From positions 62,001 through 126,000 of the forward strand of contig NW_025407851.1 in assembly GCF_003324165.1 (NCBI RefSeq): a stretch of DNA of 64,000 nucleotides. Reading direction: 5' to 3'. The notes beneath the pieces are model-generated. The model had not been told where the DNA came from, did not search any database, and saw nothing but the letters and a program-made list of their open reading frames with translations. Made by a program: the position numbers and the translations under genes. Below are positions 43,777-53,667 of the stretch, piece by piece. Position 1 is the first letter of the stretch. Every line of letters starts with the position of its first letter. Source of the stretch: Naegleria lovaniensis (Eukaryota > Heterolobosea > Eutetramitea > Acrasida > Naegleriidae).

Positions 43777-45393
43777 ATGTCATCAACAAACCCACAACCA
43801 CCAACCACCTCAAACAACAACAGCAGTCCTTCTCCGAGTGCTACACAACCCACAGCACAACCCAATAAACCTCCAAGTACAACAAACGCTCCTTCTCCCA
43901 ATCAGCCACCTAAAAAAGATGAACAAAAGAAAGCCGTGCAAAAATTGACGAAACTTGTTTCAAAATTTAAAATTAATCCCGAAGGAAAATTCAAGATAGG
44001 ATGGGATGTTTTTATATTGATCATGTGCATGTACAACTGGGGGACGGTGGCCTATCGATGTGCGTTGTATAAATGGGATTATTATTGGATTGCCATTGAT
44101 CTCGTAGTGGACATAATTTTATGGCTTGATGTTTTATCTAGGTTTAGAATTACATACTTGGAATTTGGCCTTCCAGTGACCGATTCAAAATCAATTGCTA
44201 AAATTTATCTTAAAAGTTTAGGTTTTTATGTGGATGTTGTGGCAAACCTTCCTTTCGAGTTCATTGGTTATTGGGCTACTCCAAGATTCTGGGCGTTTTA
44301 TAGAATGAACCGATATCTTAGAGTGTACAGATATAACGAAATGTTTAACACATTTGAGGAGGGATTTTCATTCATTCATCCTGCATACATGAAGTTGATC
44401 AAGTATATTTTGCTTTTCGTCATTGCTCACTGGTGCGTGGCATGCCTTTATCTTTGGGTGTTAGAAACTGAAGGCAATCCATCCCCTGACTTTATGTTGG
44501 GAGACATTTCTGACAGTGACGGAACTTTAATTCTAAGAGCTATTTTTTGGGCAGTTGGACAAATGAACGGCTATGCCAATACCAATCCAATCACCGACTT
44601 TGAGACATGGTGCATGCTAGTGGTAACTGTCATTGGATTGTGTCTGTACGTTGCCATTGTCGGTACAGTCGGAGCAATTTTGGGAGATTTAAATGCTCAA
44701 AAGGAAGTTTTTGAAAACTTTATTGATGCAATTAAGGCCTTCATGAACTATCGAAAACTTTCGTCTGATCTACAAGGAAAGGTTATTGAATATTATACGT
44801 ATTTATGGAAAACACGTAAAACTCTGGATGAAAATCAAATGTTAGACGAGTTACCTGAGCATTTAAAGATTGAAGTATCTCTGTTCTTGAATAAGGACAT
44901 TATTCAAAAGATTCCCTTTTTCCAACATTTGGAAGAGCAATTTATCAATTCTCTTGTTCTCAAACTCAAGCCCAAAGTAGCCCTACCCAACTCACTCATT
45001 GTCAGAAAGGGTGATATTGGACGTGAAATGTTTTTCATCAACAGAGGATCTGTTGAAGTTATTGGAGAGCCCAATGAAGAAGGAGTCATTCCTGTGTTTG
45101 CGACGTTATCCGAAGGACAATTCTTTGGTGAAATGGCCATTATTAACAATACCAAAAGAGGAGCCTCGATCAGAGCTAAGGGCTATTGTGATCTTTCAGT
45201 TCTTACCAAAGAAGACTTTAAATTTGTTATGGAAACATTCCCAGAGACGGTGAGAGAGGAAATTAATGTTGAAGTTCGAAAACGACAAGCTCCTCCTCCT
45301 TCCTCTGGTTCTGCATCAAGACCTGGAACAGCCAATCAATCAAGACCAGGTACCGCTCAACAATCGAGACCTTCCACAGCCAATAAACGGTAG
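43777..45393 (+). CDS. Cyclic-nucleotide-gated ion channel (CNG/HCN superfamily)
   Basis: This 538-residue plasma-membrane channel has a disordered Pro/Ser/Asn N-terminus (1-65) and S1 from about 80. S2-S3 follow (IDLVVDIILWLDVLSRFRITYLE), then an S4-like helix with spaced Arg (YRMNRYLRVYRYNEMF). S5 contains LFVIAHWCVACLYLW, and the pore is near 260-285. S6 is followed by a C-linker (FMNYRKLSSDLQGKVIEYYTYLW), and the cyclic-nucleotide-binding domain lies at about 385-500. Its phosphate-binding cassette reads FFGEMAIINNTKRGASIRA, keeping Glu and Arg, so cAMP or cGMP binding is likely. The pore reads GQMNGYANTNP where potassium channels have VGYGD and CNG channels have GETPP. The C-terminus repeats SRPGTA. 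The ATG at 43777 has an A-rich leader. Confidence 0.92.
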   Translation: MSSTNPQPPTTSNNNSSPSPSATQPTAQPNKPPSTTNAPSPNQPPKKDEQKKAVQKLTKLVSKFKINPEGKFKIGWDVFILIMCMYNWGTVAYRCALYKWDYYWIAIDLVVDIILWLDVLSRFRITYLEFGLPVTDSKSIAKIYLKSLGFYVDVVANLPFEFIGYWATPRFWAFYRMNRYLRVYRYNEMFNTFEEGFSFIHPAYMKLIKYILLFVIAHWCVACLYLWVLETEGNPSPDFMLGDISDSDGTLILRAIFWAVGQMNGYANTNPITDFETWCMLVVTVIGLCLYVAIVGTVGAILGDLNAQKEVFENFIDAIKAFMNYRKLSSDLQGKVIEYYTYLWKTRKTLDENQMLDELPEHLKIEVSLFLNKDIIQKIPFFQHLEEQFINSLVLKLKPKVALPNSLIVRKGDIGREMFFINRGSVEVIGEPNEEGVIPVFATLSEGQFFGEMAIINNTKRGASIRAKGYCDLSVLTKEDFKFVMETFPETVREEINVEVRKRQAPPPSSGSASRPGTANQSRPGTAQQSRPSTANKR

Positions 45394-45633
45394 TCATTGA
45401 TATCATCAGAATGGCGCGTTTCGTAACAACTGTTCTTGCTCCTCACACAATTCTCAATCTTTCCAACGTTTAAAATCTGTAAAACAAATTTGGTGCGAAA
45501 TTGATGCCCATGGGCCACGCATGCTGGACCAAATGTTCATTGACGACCACTCTTACTTCTTGGTAAGAAATTCAAGAAGAAATTGCCATAACACCTCCTC
45601 CTACTCACACACTCTGACAACAGTCATCCATCC
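45394..45633. other. Short interval upstream of the SLC35B-type gene
   Basis: It contains a possible 5'-leader intron (GTAAGAA at about 45562, acceptor ACAACAG at about 45622) just before the SLC35B-like start. No coding sequence was recognised. Confidence 0.3.
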
Positions 45634-47460
45634 ATGAGTAGTGGCAGCACAAGTTTCAGCACCATCGGAATTGGAGGTGGTGGAGAACTCACGAGTAGAA
45701 ATACATCACTCGTAGCCTCCACTCATACAAACAAGAAGAATTACGTTGACGGTATGAAGAATAATGATGATTCCAACGATCTTGAAAACGTTGAATTGTT
45801 GTCCATCACCATTCCATCCTCTTCAACCAAGAATACTGTACTACTGCCTAACCACAACCACAACGTTGATCATCATCATCAGATGCCTTCCACAATTCCA
45901 AGTACAAGCAAAACATTTTTTCAAACATCATCGGAGCCTTCAATATCAGGTAGTAATAGCCTATTCAACAGCAACAACACCAATAATGCCACGTCTTCAT
46001 TATTGAATAATATTCAACAAGAGGAGGATGAGAAATATCATGGTCTCAAAGAATCAACCAAATTATTATTCTTTGATTTGACCCATCTTCCTTCCTATAT
46101 CCAATTTATATTAACGGCTAGCTTTTTAACTTTCTGTTTCATGGTTTCAGGTGTTACACAAGAATCAATATTTACCACATACAAGGGATTTGATTATGGA
46201 TTCTTTTTGACTTTATGTCAATTCGCGGTTTATGCATTCTTTGGTGCCATTAATAGGAGATTATCACTTGCAAATCATCATCATAGCAGTGGTGGTAGTA
46301 GTAATAGTTTCAATCACGAATTGAGTAGTACTACAACAAGTAGTAGAAGTAACAACCACATGAATGGTACTGCTACTGAATTCAATTCCAATACAACACC
46401 AACAACTCATTCCGAAGTATTAACACCGTTATCACCTGTGAGTGCTCACATTAATAATTTGGAAGGAGATGATGATTTCGATGAAACATATAAGAGTGGA
46501 GGAATGACTTCTTCTTCTTCGTCCCTCTCTCTTTTCACTTCATCATTGAAATATTCACTTCCAACCTATCAGAATAATACCATTGTTGTGAATCATATTT
46601 ATCAATCACCTCCTCCTTTGAAATATTATCTCATGCTGAGCTCTTTTCAAGTCATTGGAATGGGATTAGGAAATGAATCGATGGCTTACTTGAATTATCC
46701 CACAAAAATTCTTTTTAAAAGTTCCAAATTATTGGTGGCCATGTTTGTTGGAGTTTTATTATTGAAAAAGAGATACAAATATTTGGATTATGTCGCTAGT
46801 TTATTCTTAATATTTGGATTACTCACTTTGTATGGAGCGAATCAAAGTGTTTCTAATATCAAATTTGAGAGTATTGGAGTGATACTCATTACATGCTCTT
46901 TATTATTTGATTCTATTTCTTCCAATTTACAAGAAAAGATTTTAAGAGAATTGGAACGAAGTGAAACGGAATTAATTTATTTTGCGTACATGATTGGTAC
47001 ATTCTTTTTAGTATTCATTTGTGCATTTACCAATCAATTGATACCACCCATAGCTTATTGCATGGAACATCCATCTATTTTAATCATGATTTTTATTTAT
47101 TGTTTTATCAGCTATTTAGGTTCAGTCTATGTGAATAAGATAACCAAAAAGTATGGAATTCTCATTACTCTCACCATTACAAGCACTCGAAAAGTGTTGA
47201 GTATTATATTGAGTTATATTATATTTCCTAAACCTATTCATTTCAATCATACCATTGCTATCATGTTGGTGTTTACTGGAGTTTTCATTAGAGTTTACTG
47301 TAAACAAAAGAGAGCCATTGATCAATACTTGAACTCTTTCATGAATCGAGTGATGCAAACGTTCAATTTAAAAAATATTGGAAAGACACGCCTGTTATTC
47401 CCTTTTCATGCACATAATCATTCCACACAAATGGATAAATCTGGAACGTGTGAGGTGTGA
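45634..47460 (+). CDS. SLC35B-type nucleotide-sugar/PAPS transporter
   Basis: SLC35B members bring PAPS or UDP-sugars into the Golgi or ER. The 608-residue intronless product has a polar N-terminus (about 150 residues) and then about ten hydrophobic helices. Family-like motifs are VSGVTQESIFTTYKGFDYGFFLTLCQF, GLGNESMAYLNYPTKILFKSSKLLVAM, KKRYKYLDYVASLFLIFGLLTLYG and the C-terminal KKYGILITLTITSTRKVLSIILSYIIF. NYPTKILFKSSK corresponds to the conserved block of SLC35B2/B3 PAPS transporters. A loop of about 115 low-complexity residues between the second and third helices is an unusual enlargement. Substrate choice between PAPS and UDP-galactose is not decided by sequence alone. Confidence 0.87.
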   Translation: MSSGSTSFSTIGIGGGGELTSRNTSLVASTHTNKKNYVDGMKNNDDSNDLENVELLSITIPSSSTKNTVLLPNHNHNVDHHHQMPSTIPSTSKTFFQTSSEPSISGSNSLFNSNNTNNATSSLLNNIQQEEDEKYHGLKESTKLLFFDLTHLPSYIQFILTASFLTFCFMVSGVTQESIFTTYKGFDYGFFLTLCQFAVYAFFGAINRRLSLANHHHSSGGSSNSFNHELSSTTTSSRSNNHMNGTATEFNSNTTPTTHSEVLTPLSPVSAHINNLEGDDDFDETYKSGGMTSSSSSLSLFTSSLKYSLPTYQNNTIVVNHIYQSPPPLKYYLMLSSFQVIGMGLGNESMAYLNYPTKILFKSSKLLVAMFVGVLLLKKRYKYLDYVASLFLIFGLLTLYGANQSVSNIKFESIGVILITCSLLFDSISSNLQEKILRELERSETELIYFAYMIGTFFLVFICAFTNQLIPPIAYCMEHPSILIMIFIYCFISYLGSVYVNKITKKYGILITLTITSTRKVLSIILSYIIFPKPIHFNHTIAIMLVFTGVFIRVYCKQKRAIDQYLNSFMNRVMQTFNLKNIGKTRLLFPFHAHNHSTQMDKSGTCEV

Positions 47461-48240
47461 GTAAGTGAATGAATTCATTGTTGACACGTTAATTTCCAGC
47501 TCTCTCTTCAGTGAAGACCATGAGTCCATTTGTCGAATAGTGACGAATGAGTCATGGAATTTTACACACAATACTCACATGCATGAAAGGAATAATACGC
47601 CATTGTTCGCCGGTGAGGACAAAACGGAATGCATATTTCGTATAATAGAGCCTTTTTTGGTGATCATTTTTGCCTCAGTACTGTCGTGTTGTAGCATGAT
47701 GATGAGAGATAAACATGTTTTTATTGCATCGGCAACAGTCTTCGATTAGTGTGTGAGTTGAATTCATTCAACATCTGAATGGCTAACATTACGGCATGAG
47801 CAACACTTCTTTGTTCCTTTTTTAGCTTTACTTCTGCTTCCACTTTAAATGTTCACAACCCAAATGCTTAATAAATTCAGTGAGGTTCGATCCCTCAGGT
47901 TCAATTTCATCACAATCAGAATATTCTATCAGTTTGGAATTTATGCTCGTACAAATAGCATTGTACGCAACGGCACGCCCATACAAAAAAGACTCGACCG
48001 AGAGTACTGCGCGAAAAGAGAAAAGAATATTGGTGCCAACAAAAAAACCAACCTTCATCCCTCTCGTGCCTTGTGTGGCTCTTAATCAAGGGTAGTACTG
48101 AAACTTCCTCTTCGCCTGCAGTATATACTACCACCACGTACTTTCAAATACTTGTTTCGTAAAATAATAATTCTCTTTCATCGGACGCTCTCAGATCGAT
48201 CAGCAACAACAATCGCGCCAAGCTTGTGTGTATTTTTTTG
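47461..48240. other. Intergenic interval without a recognised gene
   Basis: Only short open frames without homology occur. A T-arm-like hairpin lies near 47879-47897 (stem TGAGG/CCTCA with a TTCGATC loop). No acceptor, D or anticodon arms fit around it, so no tRNA is called. This should contain the SLC35B 3' trailer and the RWP-RK promoter. Confidence 0.4.
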
Positions 48241-48513
48241 GTAAGTCCTTGTTGCGTTCTGTATCTCTGCTTTTCCTAATGCATGGATTGAATGTCAATA
48301 TTGGATCTTTATGTGTGGTTTGTGTTTTTGAAATATTATACTCAATATGATCATCATTTTGCTGTTGATTGCAACATCTTCATGCCACTTCATCACAACG
48401 CGTGAACGGGTAAACCTATTTGATTTGTGGTACACTCCTTTCACATGTTGTTGACCTCTCACGCGCACATCGACCTGTTGCCTTTCAATGCACATTCTGA
48501 GAAGTAACATCTA
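48241..48513 (+). other. Candidate 5'-UTR intron of the RWP-RK gene
   Basis: GTAAGTCC at 48241 follows a T-rich leader. A plausible acceptor, CATCTAG, ends at 48513 just before the start codon at 48523. This is inferred from the splice-site pattern only. Confidence 0.35.
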
Positions 48514-48522
48514 GATTCATGC

Positions 48523-50618
48523 ATGCCTAAAGAAACATCCAACAACCACTCTAAATCCCATGCTCATTCTCATTCCAATAGCCTAGTTCGTAGTAGTAAT
48601 AGTAGCAATCATAGTAGTAGTAGTAGGGACATGAATGAATTCAAACCTAGTAATGTGATCATGGACACATTATCAACCACACTCAACTCTCAGTCTCAAC
48701 ATGAGAGTTGCAGAATGCATTCAAACATCAACAACAACAACACGCACACTGTCATCCAAGTATCATCCATGCCGAGTAGTAGTAGTAGTATCAGGTGCAA
48801 CAACATGTCCTCTCCACATTCTCCACCAAAAACATATTCAGGAGGATCAGTTGTTGCTGCTTCTTCTAGTCATGCTGGTGATGTAGATGGACAACACATG
48901 CGATCCAACAACAACAACTCTTCCTCCAACAGCATCACCAACCACATGCATCATCCACAGCAGCAACATGATACTACAACAAGTACATGGTCATCTCTAT
49001 CACCTCCTCTTCAGCATGTAAATCCTCACACTACTACAACTACTACCACTAGTGGTGGAAAAACTAAAAAGAAAATTAACACCAAGAAATCATCAGCAAT
49101 TAAATTTCAAATTGAAAATCCTTCGGATCCCAATTACAAGAGTATTACACAAAAATCAAATTATAAGGAAATTACTTTGGAAGAGATGAGTCAATATTTT
49201 CAGTATGTAATAGTGTGTGGATTTTGTGCTAATTAATGTTTGATATATTGCATGCATGATTACGCATGTGCGAATATTCATTTCATCCATTGCATGAACG
49301 AATCATAGTTTGCCTCAAACACAAGCAGCAGAATTATTGGGAGTGAGTTTAAGTAAGTAGTCATTAAATTTGGATGAATTCACACACTTGTTTCATATTC
49401 AGGTACTCTTAAGGTGAGTTGTTTTTCACAAGATCTTATTGAAATGACCCATTGTTGTGTTTTGAAACAACAGAGAAGGTAAGTTGGAATACATAAAATT
49501 ATGAATCATGATTGGAATCAACATTTCCTTATTCAAGATTTTATTCATTTGGAATTGGACGATGGCCAAGTTATGAAAATAATAATAATAATAATCAAAC
49601 TGTGAGCCAAAACAATAACCACAACGCATTGACATGCAATACGAATAATAATAATAATACTGGTAGAGGAACAAGTAGTATATCACCACCGTTTCAACCT
49701 TCAACACCTCCTTCCCATTCCTCACATCCCAGTACTCCATGCATTGGAAATGCTCAACATGCACAACATGAAAATATTCTGCATTCCTCTCATGTACAAA
49801 GACCCAATATTCCCAACGATGATTCTCGAGATTCTTTTTATTATAATATCAACAACAATCATGCAGCATTTCATTCATCAGCTTCCAATTTGGCATCATT
49901 ACGGAATTTCACATCCCCTCCAAATCCAGTTCTATCAAATTCTTCATCCGTTGGAACGAGTATTCCACAACGATCCAACTTGAATAGAACCATGATTTCA
50001 CTCCAACAACAACCCACACATTCATCTCAACCACATTTTCCTTCTACTGCTGCTGTTCACTCTCATCATTTGAGAGCTTCCATTCCACCCTCCTCCATGA
50101 CGACACCTTATGATTCCACTCGATCCTGTCCTTCAATTCTTGAAAATTCTTCAATGAGTAGTAGTCAAGCTTTTTTGGGTAGCAGTCAAAATAATCAACG
50201 AATTTCTCGTTCTACTCCTAGTTCAACTCAATTGACAGAACAAATAATTTCGTATTCGACTGACAATCTAAACACAAATACTCAGAACGGTCTCATTGGA
50301 AACTATCACGCCATTTCACAATATTCCACTCAACCAAATGAACATCAGGATTTGCAAATTCGGCCGATAAGGAGCAAGTTTAATGATCATTCTGATGCCT
50401 TACCTCCAATCAATCCAATTGGATCTTCCAACAACAAACAGCAATTGCAAGGAAATTCTCAATCCTACCGCTATCATCCCTACCAACGAGTGCAGTCTCC
50501 ACAACAACAACCCTCCCTAATAACGAATGAACAATTCATACAGCAAACAAATCTAAGTGACATGAGAAATGTTAGTTCTTCGTATCAACATGAGCAGCGT
50601 CACTACCACCAATATTAA
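48523..50618 (+). CDS. RWP-RK transcription factor with two microexons (5 exons)
   Basis: RWP-RK proteins are nuclear DNA-binding regulators known from plants, algae and some protists (nitrogen response, mating type). Exons are 48523-49202, 49309-49352 (44 nt), 49403-49413 (11 nt), 49474-49478 (5 nt) and 49538-50618; the last three introns are 50, 60 and 59 bp. All borders are GT-AG and the sum is 1,821 nt (606 residues). The splice product forms the complete domain at about 217-262: ITLEEMSQYFHLPQTQAAELLG, then VSLSTLKRRFYSFGIGRWPSY. The consensus positions L-x-x-(A)-A-x-x-L-G-V, T-x-L-K and G-I-x-R-W-P are all present. Leaving out either microexon destroys the motif or the frame. Flanks are Ser/His/Asn/Gln/Pro-rich, with a basic KTKKKINTKKS patch before the domain as a likely nuclear signal. 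Confidence 0.88.
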
Positions 50619-50634
50619 AAAGACTGAAATTAAT

Positions 50635-51879
50635 TTAATAATACCAAAAATTCAATGAAACGCTCATGGATGCATGTTGTACATGGTGCCAATGTCCTTT
50701 TGGTAAATAAACTAGATCTCCAGGTTGAAGTATGAATTCACATAACAACTGAGCTTTTTCGAAAAGAGGAAACTTTTCAGTATCGACCTTGTCAATCTCT
50801 GGAATTTGTGAAACACTTATTGTAATAAGAATGAAATCAACATGAATAGATAATATCAATTCAAGTTGAATATCAATTTTTGGTTACATACTGTGAATAC
50901 TTGGTATCAAAGCCAAAGGGATAAAAATTCACACCCTAAATTCAACGTTGAAAGAATGAAAACGCAGCCATAGTATTTCATCACCACAATGGTTGTCATT
51001 CACACCATTGTATCTCCATGAATAGAACTTACTTGTTGTGGTTCATAGAGTTTCCATATTTTCTCTCCATATATTTGTAAAAACAAGTTATCAACAAGAG
51101 GTCTAATTACGTCATTAACAGTTGTTTAGTAGTGAATAAAATCGTCCTACCTATCATAATGAAGAGTTGTTCTTGTATTCGTTGTTCCTAGAAAGAATGT
51201 ATTTGCTCCTAAAATAGAATAAGGTGATGCCTCAAAAAGATTTGGTATTGAAAAATCCTTAGTAATTCCAATTAAATCACTTGTTGGAACTTGTTGAACG
51301 TATAACCACTTGGAATCCACTGCTTGTTTTGTTTGCTCTTGAATTCGTAAATGATCAATAGCATTTGCAAAATTCATTTTCTTGTTCATGATCGTTGTTC
51401 ATTTGAGATTTAAATTTCATGATCGTTGTTCATTTGAGATTTAATGTTTTGTACGCCACCACTCATCAATAAGATGTGATTCAATCTCTGTCACTTACTT
51501 TTTCATAATTTGGTGGATGTGATAATCCATTTTCTCTCAATTCACTAATAAAAACATCTAAATGTCCAAATCTTTGTTTCCAATACTCGGTCATTTCAAA
51601 TTCTCTCTTTTTCATTTCTAAACATATTTCATCTTGGTCATTTAATTGTTCACAAATTCCTAATTGCCATTCTTCTTTTACTTTTTTCCAATCATCATTG
51701 GTGGCATATTTTAAATAATTTTTAAATATCACTGGTTTTCTATATTTAATATATTGATCATGAAATTGTTGAGGAGATGGCATGGAAGAAGAGGATATAC
51801 ACGAATCGGAAGAGGATGATAATTTGGTTATTGATCCGAGATCAATAATTGCAACATTTCCTTTCAATATTTTAACCAT
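50635..51879 (-). CDS. JmjC/cupin_8 2-oxoglutarate oxygenase (5 exons)
   Basis: This is an Fe(II)/2-oxoglutarate dioxygenase of the JMJD5/FIH/TYW5-like branch, which hydroxylates proteins or tRNA bases. Exons are 51499-51879, 51151-51380, 51033-51102, 50892-50935 and 50635-50815. Introns are 118, 48, 97 and 76 bp, all GT-AG, and the product is 301 residues. Substrate-side motifs include RKPVIFKNYL (about 47-56). The iron facial triad is H201-x-D203 (TTLHYDRPLVDNLFLQIYGEK) and H285 in LPKGHWHHVQ. The LQPGDLVYLP turn before it is typical of the branch. The last strand SVSLNFWYY ends the protein. It is convergent with the RWP-RK gene, the stop codons being 16 bp apart. The exact substrate is not deducible. 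Confidence 0.87.
51385..51445 (+). repeat. 31-bp tandem duplication in a JmjC-gene intron
   Basis: Two near-perfect 31-bp copies beginning TTCATGATCGTTGTTC lie end to end in intron 1 of the JmjC gene, close to its acceptor. Confidence 0.92.
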
Positions 51880-52205
51880 TCGTTGAAAATTTTTGAAAAG
51901 TTAAATTTCGGTCTAGTAGCGAACCTCATTCTCAAATAATCATTGATGCACCTCACCAGACGCATGCAATGGAATCAACAAATTCATGAAATACCATGTG
52001 TAGTTCCTTCTTTCAGTCTCCTCCATCACAGCATGAATGAATAAAGGGTTGTTGAAGGTTCATGTTGATACCAACAACAACGCTTTTCCTCCACTCTCTC
52101 AGACTCACACACATACGCACACACCTCGTCGACTCCCAATTCTCCTAATTTGAGAATTGCATTTAGCTGAGAATTGGTTGAATATGGATGTGAAGAACAA
52201 AAAAA

Positions 52206-53237
52206 ATGTCCTCCACTCCAACGACCGCAAATTCCGAACACCTCCAAATCGATGAAGCATGCAGTTGCGACCATCCTTCTTGCAAGAAAGTAGTGTCATC
52301 ATGGTCACATTCAAAATTGAAACAAAATGTGAATCTCAATGGTAGTAATAGTAGTAGCCTAAACACAACTCCTACGACACCACTCGATAGGAACAACATT
52401 CATACAACATTGTGTATAAATTCGGAACCATCTTTAGAGGCATCAAATACCACACATTCTCCATTCCGAGTGTTAACATTACAAGAGACAAGTCAAATGT
52501 CAAAAGAAGAAAAGAAAATAATTTTTGAAAATTGTGTGAGGAATATGTTAACATTACTTGGTGAGGATATTGAAAGAGAAGGTTTACAAAAAACACCATC
52601 TAGAGTTTTTCACAGTTTTGAGAGTCTGTGTAGTGGTTATCAAATTGAGGATGTTAAAAAAGTGATTGGACATGCCATGTTTAGGTAAGTCGTTTTAGAA
52701 TATTGAAATGGTTGTAAACAAACATTCTTTAAAACTCACAGTTCACAAAATTCACAAATGGTTCTCATTAAGGATATTGAAATTTATAGTCTATGTGAAC
52801 ATCATTTACTTCCCTTTTTTGGAAAATGTAAGTTTCAAGTAGTCAACAAGTCATTGAGATACATTTGAAATCTGTTAACAAAGGTCATGTTGCTTACATT
52901 CCAAATGGCAAGGTTGTTGGTCTTTCTAAAATCTATCAACTTGTTGATGTTTTTGCAAAGAGATTACAAATTCAAGAAGAACTGACAGATCAAATTGCAA
53001 AAGCTTTAGAAAGTGCTGTTGGTGCTTTGGGTAAGTGAATATTCATGAATATATTGATTATTAATGAAAATAATTATACAAAAAGGGGTTGCTGTCATGA
53101 TTGATGCACGTCACATGTGTGTTGAAATGAGAGGTGTGAATAAGTATAATAGTAGTACAGTGACAACGAGTTTTCGAGGAATATTCCAACAAAATATTGA
53201 AACGAGAAATGATTTCTTTAAAATGCTTGGAAAATAA
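52206..53237 (+). CDS. GTP cyclohydrolase I (4 exons)
   Basis: GTP cyclohydrolase I converts GTP to dihydroneopterin triphosphate, the first step of tetrahydrobiopterin and folate synthesis. Exons are 52206-52684, 52742-52827, 52884-53030 and 53086-53237, with introns of 55-57 bp, giving 287 residues. The catalytic core (about 105-287) shows [15 protein letters not shown], then zinc ligands in [14 protein letters not shown] and [33 protein letters not shown] carries the oligomer helices. TTSFRGIF and a shortened tail end it. The first 100 residues are a poorly conserved extension with a small Cys/His cluster ([10 protein letters not shown]). The gene is divergent from the JmjC gene. Confidence 0.94.
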
Positions 53238-53541
53238 ATGGATTTTTTAAAGGATGTTATTAGAAGAATATTGTGTGTTTAATGATCTCATTCGATCAAC
53301 TATTTCACTCAACCATTCAAGTAGTGTTACTCACTCATCGAGTCAAGCTTTTATGAGAAGCTGATCAAGATTTTAGTAGTGCAAAGACATGGTTTCTTTT
53401 GTTGTTCTAAATTCAGTTTCTAGTTGAGATACGATCTGAACTACAATGTTAAAGAGGGTGGCTCCTGACAACAAACATCCGAATTTGAAATGCGTTTTCT
53501 GTGAATGTCCGATCTGAATTGGGTACCCGGTTTAAGTAACT

Positions 53542-53601
53542 GTTCTTGGCGTTGCGGTGCGGGCTTGCAAGAACTGTTTCATCTACGCGGCGAGGCGCAA
53601 C
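53542..53601 (+). other. GC-rich inverted repeats before the ABC transporter
   Basis: Perfect 7-bp arms GTTCTTG (53542-53548) and CAAGAAC (53568-53574) enclose a GC-rich loop. An overlapping alternative pair, GTTGCG/CGCAAC, lies at 53551-53556 and 53596-53601. This stands out in an A/T-rich intergenic interval (53238-53667) that holds no recognised gene. It may be a structured leader or a small RNA. Confidence 0.4.
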
Positions 53602-53667
53602 ATTGCACATCGAGTCCAATAAATTCTCTCTCGGGCTTGGATTTTACCATTTTCAAGTTCAAACAAA

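Noticed and set aside
47465-47749. 94-residue open frame after the SLC35B-like gene
   Set aside because: It opens on GTG, not ATG, has mixed composition and no family features; probably 3' trailer.
47879-47897. tRNA T-arm-like hairpin (TGAGG/CCTCA with TTCGATC loop)
   Set aside because: No matching acceptor stem, D arm or anticodon arm could be placed around it on the plus strand.
47828-48137. Several overlapping open frames on both strands
   Set aside because: Mutually overlapping, short and without conserved motifs or good start contexts.
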